From contig CM041465.1 in assembly GCA_023213395.1 (NCBI GenBank), positions 199,461,741-199,525,740 on the forward strand: a DNA stretch of 64,000 nucleotides, in the 5' to 3' direction. Origin of the DNA: Cycas panzhihuaensis. Its lineage: Eukaryota; Cycadophyta. The notes under the pieces are model-generated. The model was not told where the DNA came from and made no database searches. It saw only the letters and a list, made by a program, of their open reading frames with translations. The translations under genes were made by a program, and so were the position numbers. Below are positions 22,430-30,932 of this stretch, in pieces. Each line of letters opens with the position of its first letter. The first letter of the stretch is position 1.

Positions 22430-24939
22430 TGAAACGCTCTCCGCGGGAATGCGATCCTACGTCTAGCAAAGGAATACAAACACAACACTGACTAGGCTAG
22501 ACAACGAGGATCTCACCTCGCGGGTCGTCCGTCTTGGCGCCGAGTTCGAGGGATCGCAAGATGCCCGGTTGCTCTGTGTAGCCGGTATATACGAGGCCTT
22601 CCTACCCTTGGATGGCCGGAAGGAAAAGGAACCTCGGCGTTGCGGCTTCTCAAGGTAATGAGAAGGCAACGAGGGCAATGAGAACCGACGTGCAACGGGC
22701 GTGAAGTAAGGTATGGGTTGGGAAATATAACGTAAATGGGTCTTCTGTCTCTATGTAATGCAAAGTAAAAGAAACGGTACAGAAAATTAAACGTAAAATA
22801 AAAGACTATTTCCTTTTTTCTTTATATTTTCTTCTCTTTTACCTATCAAGCATGTATGAAAAAGCAAGAATGATAAAAAAGGGAAAAACAAAGGAAACGC
22901 GAGGAATACCTGGATCCGGCGGTTGAGGTTGAAGTGCGGCTCCTCTCTCTCGGTTGCGCTCCTTTCCTCCCTCCTCCACGCATGCAACGTCGATCAGAGG
23001 CGACGAAGGGGGTTTACTTACCTCCCCTAAGGCATGCAAAGACTGAATAAAAGGAAAGGACGAAAAGCAAAGCTCGAAACGAAAAGGGAGAAGAGATACC
23101 GTGTGAGAGCCGACCGGCAACGGGTTGATCTCGTGCACCACTCCCTCTGACATGATCCTGTAAACAAACAGAGAGGACGCCTTCCTCTCGGGAGAGAGGC
23201 TACGGAGCACGACAAGACATATATGTATATACTGAAATGAAATCAACTAAACTAAAGAAATCAAGTTATGCACCAACACGCAACAAAAATGAAACAACAC
23301 CGCAGTGAAGCATACAAACCGCCAAGCACCACAAAATGTACTATATGGGATCGAGTATAGCCTCGGATGGCTAACTCACCCACGAGAGGTCTCCACGGTC
23401 CGGAAGGTAATGCTAGCGGGTAACGAGGTGAAACAGTAGTGACAAAGTTGCCTACACAAAGGGAAAAGAACTCAAACCAACTCTCTTAGGTTTCCCTCAC
23501 TCCGTTTCCTAAGAAAGTGCAGGTGATAAAGGGAGAGAGAGGACAAGGGACGGAACCCTTAGGGAGAAGGACTGAATGGGGACTAACCCCGCCTATCTCC
23601 CTCTAATCCTCGCGTAAAACCCTTTATACCGACTAGCTTAGAAAATGGTGAAAGACAAAGCTAGAAAGGGAAGGATGAGTCTTAAAGAAATACAAAGAAA
23701 TGTAACCAATCTAAGGCAGCGCTATAGTAAGTCACTACTAACCAAGATTACTTGCATCCAATAACAAGAGAAGATCCCAAAGAAAGTATATGCAAAAGAG
23801 AAGAAAGAAATTACAAGTAAAACCATCAAAAAGCAAGGAAAAAGCACCAACAAGAAGCAAAAATACCTGGAATGGAGGAGAACATGCATGCATTCACTTG
23901 GCCAATTGGAGTAGCAGCCCAAGCAATGTCTAAGAGGTGGTGTTGGGTGTCCTTTGCAAGAGGGCAGAAGAGTGAAACTCCATGCAAGTTGGGAGCTTGA
24001 AAATGGGTCCTTGGAGTGATCTTTTTGGTGAGAAAATCTTTTAAAGCTTTGAGTCTTTGTGAGGGAAGGTGGTACTCGTGATGGAGCTCCGTAGGGGACA
24101 AAGAATGGCCTCGCAACTCCAAATTGGTATCAGCCCACTTCACCTCTGTCCCACTGTTGTAAGAGAAGTTCTTCTTTCAATGTGTCTTTTCCTTGTCTTT
24201 TTCTTGAAGAGTTGCTCTTAGAAAACTCAAAAAGTGAAGTCAAGAATGCTCTAAAATGAATAAAAAAAGGCTTTTATGTCTTGGCCATAGCAAGTGAACG
24301 TTGGGGGCCTCGGGGCGCCTCCAACCGTACGGAGCCACGCAGCCTGCGTGAAAAACGCGGACATCGTCAAGGCTTTCTTTTTTAAATTTTAAGCATCATG
24401 CAGTAAACTCTGGCATCATCAGAACTCCATGCAGATCGCTTAGTTTACCGCAGATCAACCTCAATTTAAAAAAGAAAAAATACAACATAAAAATCGTGTT
24501 TTGGGGCTAGGTCAGGGGCTAAGCCTGAAATACATCAATTGGGGGAAGGCCTAGGCAGTAGGCAAGTACCCAAAACGGTGCAAAGAGTCCTATCTAAGGG
24601 TCAAACCGGGCTTAGGAAGGATTTGCAAGATAAGTGGCACGTTGTAACAAGAACACACAAGTCGGCAAGAGCATTCCGAGAGACCATGGAGACATCGTGA
24701 GTGGTCAGATGCCATACGGTGTCGATTCACCGGGAATGCCCCTACCGTGAGTCGTCATAGTCAAGGGTGCCATTAGGCACATGTGTTATGAGCAGGCAAT
24801 CAAACAAATGCATATAGACAGGTATATGTCAATCAAACTACTCTAAACCACCTTAATTAACATAGGTAAGAAAAGTAAGAACATATACCTGAACAAACTC
24901 GTGTCGATCGTCTCGAGTCCATTCCCAATAACTGGAACA
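22430..24939 (-). repeat. 3' LTR of element E
   Basis: Plus-strand ends TGAAACGCTC...ACTGGAACA. It aligns along its whole length with 30933-33448, with scattered substitutions and many 1-3 base indels. It contains several strings of purine-rich repeats but no protein I recognise. A 135-codon minus-strand frame at 22839-23246 is open in both LTRs, but the copies differ at seven codons, all amino-acid changing, so it is not under coding constraint. Confidence 0.93.
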
Positions 24940-25303
24940 TCGCTCGGCAGCAGAGCCTCACTGCTCGGAAGCGTAATGTGATGGCGAATGCTGACAATCA
25001 AGAAACATGAGTAGGACATGCATATATATATATATAAGCAATAAAGAGCAGTACGTGAACCAAGGGCGTAGGCAAGTGTCGTGGCGGAACGCGTGGACAG
25101 GCGAGACAGAGATGAGGACAACGTAGGGGCTGCCTACGTGTCACCCAAAACATCGACCTGAAACTGAAATAAGCAGTGAAACGGGATGCCCCCCCCCCCG
25201 TTGCCAAGGCGCAACGTGAAGTAAGAGGGCATCGAACAAAGTAGAGCGGGTACATCTAACTAACAGCGACTGGAGGCTTGGGCACGGGCTGGCCGGACAA
25301 GCC
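24940..25303 (-). other. E: region between RNase H and 3' LTR
   Basis: Short 3' untranslated stretch. It contains a (TA)n tract near 25022-25036 and an 11-base run of C on the plus strand (25189-25199), which is G11 in the element's own sense and a possible polypurine tract. It lies about 250 bp from the LTR edge rather than against it. The bases directly before the LTR on the minus strand (ctgctgccgagcga) are not purine-rich. Confidence 0.5.
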
Positions 25304-25726
25304 TCAAGGGCGGTCACCTAGAAGAGGGAGGCGACGCTCAAGGATGAGGCGGACGAGGCTGTCAGCCTCAGCGTTGAGGTGCCTCGGGATATGCTGGATA
25401 TCCACCGACGAGAAACAAGCTAGGAGGGACCTGGTGGCAGATGCAAGGGTCCTCAGGTGAGGGCATCGCACCTGGTAAACCTGGGTGAGATGGGACACCA
25501 TGACCTGAGAATCACAAAACAACATAATGGAACCGCAATGGAAATGAAGAGCATCAGTAAGGGCTTCAATAACGGCTGTGTACTCGGCTTCGTTATTGGT
25601 AGCCTCGGGAAGAAAGACTCCGGAACGCATGTAATCGTGCCCGGAGGGACTACGAAGAATCCACGCAGCGGCGGAAGGCCCGGGGTTGCCGCGACTTCCA
25701 CCATCGGTGAAAACGAGGAGAGACAT
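25304..25726 (-). CDS. Archaeal-type RNase H of element E, intact frame
   Basis: A 140-codon uninterrupted frame. It starts LLVFTDGGSRGNPGPSAA and holds the four acidic residues of RNase HI: D8 in FTDGG, E48 in TNNEAEY, D72 in FCDSQ and D122 in NAEAD. It also has the YQVRCPHL and HIPRHLN segments typical of archaeal-type RNase H. The domain fills the whole frame, with no RT or integrase attached. It would degrade the RNA of RNA:DNA hybrids. Tat-lineage gypsy elements are known to have gained such a second RNase H. An in-frame TAG lies three codons before the ATG, so this ATG is the likely start; the -3 base is A. A T/C-rich tract ending TCTAG lies just upstream, a plausible splice acceptor. 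Everything else coding in E is broken, so an open frame here is notable. A captured host RNase H gene is the alternative. Confidence 0.88.
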   Translation of the reverse strand: MSLLVFTDGGSRGNPGPSAAAWILRSPSGHDYMRSGVFLPEATNNEAEYTAVIEALTDALHFHCGSIMLFCDSQVMVSHLTQVYQVRCPHLRTLASATRSLLACFSSVDIQHIPRHLNAEADSLVRLILERRLPLLGDRP

Positions 25727-26610
25727 GGTCGGGTGCTAGATTCGGGCAGTAGACGAGTAGTAATGCAAGCAAAAACAAAGACTCGAATAGCAAGCGCAAA
25801 GTAGGCCGAGAAGGGTAGGAGGACCTGGCAATGAGGTTACCCAAGAATAAAAACAAGTAATCCGGCCACTGGCTGAAGTGTGGGCGGAGAAAAGGCGTCA
25901 TGGGGTGTCAAAGTTTGCTTGGGAAAGCAACACATGCCCCCAAGCGGGGGGAGTATTTCCTTTGAGGACCCCAGGGGCGAGAAAGGGCTGCAAAAACGAG
26001 TCCAGGGCGGCGAAACGAGCCAAACGAGTATAAACTCGGGCATGCACGGGAGTAATGCGCAAAACGATGCAGAAGGGCCCTGGCAAAAGTGCGATAATGA
26101 GGCGCCATAAATTCCCTTGCAAGAGAAGGCAAAAAGGGCGTCCATGGAGCACAATGGACAACAGGGCCAGAAAGCAAAGGCTACCAGGGGAATGGTGTGT
26201 ATCATGTATGATAGAGATAGCATGTATGATTTACTTTTGTAAATGAATATTTTTGTATGTTGTAAATGTAAATATGTAAATATGTGACTGTGTAAATGGA
26301 TATATTTTGTTGCAAAGTTTTGTAAATATGCAGGCGTTTCCTTCTGTGTATGGCCATACGTCTAATAGGAGCATACACATCCACCGTGAGCAGAGGTGAT
26401 CGAGAGGTGTGAGGTTAGAAGATAGGGCGACATGCACATCCACAGGGGAGCATAGCGGAAAATGCGAAGGAAACGACAAGCGCAAAAAGGGGAGTAACGA
26501 TACTCCATAGCGTCGCCCTAGTTGGGGGATGCCCAAATAGGAGGACAAAGGTTCCCAAGAGACACGGGAGCGTGGGTTCCGTGGGAGGAACCGGAAGAAA
26601 AACTGAAAAC
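25727..26610 (-). other. E: non-coding stretch between hairpins and RNase H
   Basis: Several frames of 60-130 codons are open on both strands, but none shows RT, RNase H, integrase or other family motifs. The composition is mixed, with a T/A-rich tract near 26220-26340 (repeated aaatatgtaaatatg). The last 60 bases before the RNase H start are pyrimidine-rich on the element strand and end TCTAG at about 25736-25740. Confidence 0.5.
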
Positions 26611-27034
26611 CCATCTTAAATTGCCATTCTACCCGGGGTTGGGAAGAATGGAGACAATTTAAAATGGTAGTTTAAGCTCATTTCGGAGCATGGATCCATC
26701 TTAAATTGCCATTCAACCCGTGGTTGGGAGGAATGGAACCAATTTAAAATGGTAGTTTAGGCTCATTTCGGAGCAAGAATCCATCTTAAATTGCCATTCA
26801 ACCCGTGGTTGGGAGGAATGGAAACAATTTAAAATGGTAGTTTAGGCTCGTTTGAAAGAAGAATCCATCTTAAATTGCCATTCAACCCGTAGTTGGGAGG
26901 AATTAGGAACAATTTAAAATGGTAGTTTAGGCTCGTTTCGGAGCAAGAATCCATCTTAAATTGCCATTCAACCCGTGGTTGGGAGGAATAGAAACAATTT
27001 AAAATGGTAGTTTAGGCTCGTTTCAGAGCAAGAA
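26611..27034 (-). repeat. Five tandem 85-bp hairpin-forming units in E
   Basis: Units start at 26611, 26696, 26781, 26865 and 26951, each 84-86 bp, beginning ccatcttaaattgcc. Within each unit CCATCTTAAATTG pairs with CAATTTAAAATGG, and CCATTC pairs with GGAATGG, around a loop near cccgtggttggg. The five copies therefore form five successive imperfect stem-loops. Most differences between units lie outside the stems. The array lies 3' of the protease and 5' of the RNase H in the element's sense. Tat-lineage elements are known to carry tandem arrays in their 3' part. Confidence 0.92.
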
Positions 27035-27699
27035 GAGAGGAAGAGGTGTGCCTAGACCCCATAAAGGTAGGGGTAGTCACACGCAGGGTAGGAGATAGGT
27101 GACGAAGAGTAGGTCCAGTATCGCTAGGCCTACCAGTAAACTTACTATGGTCGGAACTAGACGAGCGTAACGGACCTGGCATACGACGGATCGCGTGGCA
27201 GGGTTTCATACGAGTAAGAGTGGCTTTAGTCCGAGGTAAGGATCTAGAGCGCGAAGAAGAAGTGCTTCTACGAGTGGCTCACTGACATGGGCGCCTACGT
27301 GGGACCGCTCGGGGAGGCCAAGAAGGTAAAATGAATGGCCGGTTTAGGACCAACTCGGGGAGCCAATGTAGAATGAGGAAGAGTGGAATATCCGATCAAG
27401 ATATTCCCCAGGTGCTTGAAACCGGGGTGACACGTCGAGGAGAGGGCCCATAACCCTCGCTATCCGAATCGTAATCACCGTGAAGGGTAGGCAACCGTAA
27501 CCAGCTACGCTAATAGGGGCAAACCTAACTAGGTTTGGCTCATGACGCGGCATAGGGTTCGACTGATGAAGGTCGGTCTCCAAACAAAGGTCCCACTAAG
27601 GGGTAACCTCCTCGTGATCACTATCTTCATCATCGAAGATAGCCCGGCAGTCGGATGAGAGGTGTGAGACTAAGATAGGCTCACGGGCGACAACTTTAA
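27035..27699 (-). other. E: region 3' of the protease
   Basis: Continuing past the protease on the minus strand there is an acidic stretch (FDDEDSDHEE) and then a 79-codon frame at 27344-27583 (GYGCLPFTVITIRIARVMG). The family shows a glycine-rich linker between protease and RT at this point, but no RT follows. I see no other domain. Confidence 0.4.
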
Positions 27700-28533
27700 C
27701 TTGTCCTTCATGGACAAATTTAAGTTGCCCCATTGCGTGGAGCAGACTGCTCCCATCTGGTCGAGCCATGGTCAGCCCAACAAGAGGTTGTACTCTACGT
27801 CAACATCGAGTATAGCAACTTTGACAGAAACAGTTTTTCCTCCTAAGGTGAGGGAAAGGGAGACTGTCCCTAAAGGGGACTTCGCAGTCCCATCATACCC
27901 TTGGCATTTCCAAGGGACAGACTCGAGAGCTACTATGCCTAGCTCCTTGAGCATACGCACAGGCATAGCATTAACCGAGGAGCCATTATCTACAACGGTC
28001 CTCTTTATGATATAGTCAGGAGTGTCAATGGTAATGACGAACGAGTAATGCAAAAGCTTCTCTCGCTTGCTGGGAGATGGGAGATCTCTGTAATCAAATG
28101 AAATGATAGGTGGTCCATGAGAGGTAGCACCTATCGCATGGATGGAAGCATCTTGTTGGCCAAGAGCTTTAAGAAGAAGAGCACGTTGCTCAGGGCAGCT
28201 TCTCAAGACGTCCATCAAGGACATTCCCGCGGCGACGGTGTAGAGCTCGTCAACGATAGAAAAGGGCTTACCCTTCCCCGTGGGTTGGGTAAGCGCTCTT
28301 CTAAAGTCGAATCTACCGGGGCGGACGGGAATAGTCTTGGGAAGCACAGGAATCTCCGGAGGAACGGCTTCCGGAAGAGGATCAAGGTGAGATGTGGATG
28401 AAGAGGCACCGGCTACCTCTTTAGCAGCTTGGGACCGAGTTAAGGCATATAACGGGGTGGTCTCAAGCAATTGGACAACCTTCTTTCCCTTGAAGTGACC
28501 GCGAAGGTGATGGAGCGCGGTCGGGGGAGCCAA
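27700..28533 (-). pseudogene. Element E aspartic protease
   Basis: A 253-codon frame. The first 100 residues are linker. VLRSCPEQRALLLKAL (residues 109-124) precedes the protease, and IISFDYRDLP follows. The active site is VVDNGSSVNAMP with D182 (DNG is common in Tat-type proteases). YNLLLG at the frame end leads into PWLDQMGAVCS after a stop (TGA where the family has Arg in LGRPWL) at about 27770. The protein would cleave the Gag precursor. It is in a different frame from gag and overlaps gag's tail by about 90 bp. That could be a frameshift-dependent fusion in the ancestor or simply an indel. Confidence 0.85.
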
Positions 28534-30753
28534 GGGGAAGATGACCTTCGCACACCCTTCCCTCTACCATGCGAAGGGTGAGAATCGGGGGACCTATCCC
28601 GATTCTGACTGTATCTTTGTTGAATATCACGACCACGTTCCCCATGTTTGGGGAACGGGTCTCTATGAATGGGCTGATCGAGGTTAGGCCTCGATGTCTG
28701 CTTAGGGGACGAGTCGCGAGGCGGGGCGTCGCGTGGGTGCTGTGCCCGGCAATGCGAATCGTCATGGAAACACTCCCCGTGGATGGAACACCACCTCTTC
28801 TCAAGGGGAGGATCGATCCTCCTTGCTTGAGAAGACTGGGTGTTGCCCCCTTTGGGGGGCATCGCACGAGAAGTCTGCTGGATAGGTTTATGGGAGGTTG
28901 GCGACGAAGGAGGTTGGAGTTTTAACTCCTTCATCGTGCGCTCAAATGAGCGAATGGAAGAAGTAAGGGGATCTAGGGTCCTCTCAGTCGGATGAGGGAC
29001 GGACCTAGCGGGCTGCGAAGGTGTGGTCTCCTTCGCTGGAGGAGGCGCCTCGCGATGTTGCGAGGGCTTGGGAGGTTTCTTGAGTCCCGCCTGGATCTCA
29101 ATGGCCTCCAAAGCCAAACACCTCGAGATGGCGGAGTCACACGTGGTCGCCCCCATCTTGAGGACTTCCACATGCACTTCGGGGCGAAGTGCATTGATGA
29201 AGAGATCCCTCTTCAACTCCTCAGGCAATGTAGCCTTGGTGGAGTGAAGAAGATCGTGAAAACGTCGCACAAAGTCACGATTCATCTCATCGTGACCTTG
29301 TTTAAGTGACAGAAGCACCTTCATTCCGCTTTCGAACGGGTGGGCTACGTCAAAGTAGTTGACGAACTCGTCCACTAGTTGCTGGAATGAAGAGATCGAA
29401 TGGGCAGGAAGGCGGTAAAACCACTTGAGGGCATCGCCCTGCAAGGACCGTGGGAATAGCTTCATGAGTATATGGTCATAAGCCCAATAATCGATGCACG
29501 CCATCGCGAAGCTGCGTACATGCTCGGTTGGGTCTTGCGACGAAGTCCCGTCGAATTTAGGAACTTCAGGAGGGTGAGGCGGCAGGTTAGTCCTTAACGC
29601 CTCAATAGACAATGGCGTTGACCTATAGTCCACGAAGAGACGTGTCCTTGCTTGGGCTAACGGGTCGACAACCGGTAAAGGAATGGATGGGGGTGGTATA
29701 CCCATCCCTCCTTGGGAAAAGGCCCCTTGTTGGAAAGGCAATGCGTAAAAGCTCTGGAAAAGAGGTACGCTCCCTTGCGATGGCGCAGCAATGGGAGTTG
29801 CACTGGATGACGGAAACGGAGGATGAGGGACCGGGTTCTGCCCATATGGGCCACCCGTAGGTGGCGCGACCCCATATGGGTGTAACGGGTCCACCCCATA
29901 AACAGGGAGATGGCTTCCCTTCCCTTGCCTTGCCCCCAAGGTTGAGCAGTGTAGCCTGGGGGCACGTAAAGAGAAGAACCACCAATCGGGTTCTGGACAT
30001 ATATAGGAGTGGGTCCTACATGGCTGGTGGCGGCGGCACTAGCAGGACCACGAAGCCTACTAGGGAACGATGGCCACGCTCGTGAGGTGGCGCGTGCTAT
30101 TAGGCATGGCATGCTAACCCCGAGTTGAGGAAAAGACACGCCACGAATGGGCCCTAAGGAAGTAGGACCACAGCTGGAAACAGGCGGCGCAACACTTGCC
30201 TTGGAAGCCGGGGTAGACACGGCATAGGAAGTGTACGCGCGGGTAGGGGCGTCGATCGTTGTAGATGACGCAGGCATGGATTTAAGAAGATGCTACGTTG
30301 CGTAGCATTTCTGCGAACCATCTAGGAGGCGGTTGGCGGCGAGCTGCGCGAAAGCACTCGCTAAGCGCCTCGATCGCGTCGGCGGGAGGGGTATCCTCAT
30401 AGCCGTACGAGGTCGAAGGGGCTTCGAAAGTAGGGGATCTCGGGCGCCTCGTGAGGCTCGTCAGTAGGGTGGCGAGTCTCGTGAGGGTCCAAATCTTCCG
30501 CCGCTTGGGCGAAAGGCTAAAAGTCATCCGGGTGGAAATGGTCATCCGGGTAGTAGATGGAATCATTGCCCTCTTGGGCGGATTCCGGGACAGACGAAGG
30601 GAACTCTTGAGTTCCCGGGCCATGGGACCAGAGGGCCCAATCGGACGGGTAACCTTCCATTGTCGAATCGGGGTTCGACGACGGAGGGGAACGAGACGAT
30701 TGGTCTTCCAACAACGGCGGCAAGCCTCGCAAGTGACGTGAGAAACGTCGCAT
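28440..30753 (-). pseudogene. Element E gag, broken by frameshifts
   Basis: The longest intact part is a 499-codon frame at 28440-29939. Residues about 126-260 form the Retrotrans_gag domain: VPKFDGTSSQDPTEHV, GDALKWFYRLP, FVNYFDVAHPF, KQGHDEMNRDFVRRFHDL, then LRPEVHVEV. A zinc finger, C384-X2-H387-X4-H392-X4-C397, lies near the end, followed by an R/S/D/H-rich basic tail. Upstream, the N-terminal part continues in other frames. A Pro/Ser/Ala-rich segment starts at an ATG at 30277. Before it, 30282-30460 reads YEDTPPADAIEALSECFRAA. An acidic segment runs from an ATG at 30753, about 180 bp inside the 5' LTR edge (MRRFSRHL, then EGYPSDWALWSHGPGTQEF). A TAG and at least three frame changes separate these parts. 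Gag would assemble the particle. Confidence 0.82.
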
Positions 30754-30908
30754 GCAACGCCTTTGCGAGCGTCGTTAGGGGAAACAGAAAGGAAAGGAAA
30801 GGACGAAACGTAAAACGCGTTGGGGGTTGCCCAACTGAAAACACGGAATGCGAACCTACCTAGAGGCAAGAACACCAACAAGGAAGGGAAGTGATTTAGC
30901 TTCCTTCT

Positions 30909-30931
30909 TGGCGCCCTCAAGATGGTCGCCA
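30909..30931 (-). promoter_or_regulatory. Candidate primer binding site of element E
   Basis: On the minus strand the 5' LTR ends GGCGTTCA at 30933. After one base (C) the sequence is TGGCGACCATCTTGAGG. A PBS should start TGG, the complement of the tRNA CCA end, within a few bases of the LTR, so position and first bases fit. The tRNA is not the initiator Met used by the copia elements here; tRNA-Arg is possible but unverified. Confidence 0.6.
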
Positions 30932-30932
30932 G

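Noticed and set aside
22839-23246. 135-codon minus-strand frame in E's left LTR, also open at 31331-31738 in the right LTR
   Set aside because: The two copies differ at seven codons and every difference changes the amino acid, so there is no sign of protein-level selection. The frame is open because the LTRs are young.
26611-27034. CRISPR-like array
   Set aside because: Repeats are contiguous 85-bp units without unique spacers, and the DNA is a plant retrotransposon.
28569-28925. 118-codon plus-strand ORF over E's gag
   Set aside because: Antisense shadow of gag in a GC-rich region.
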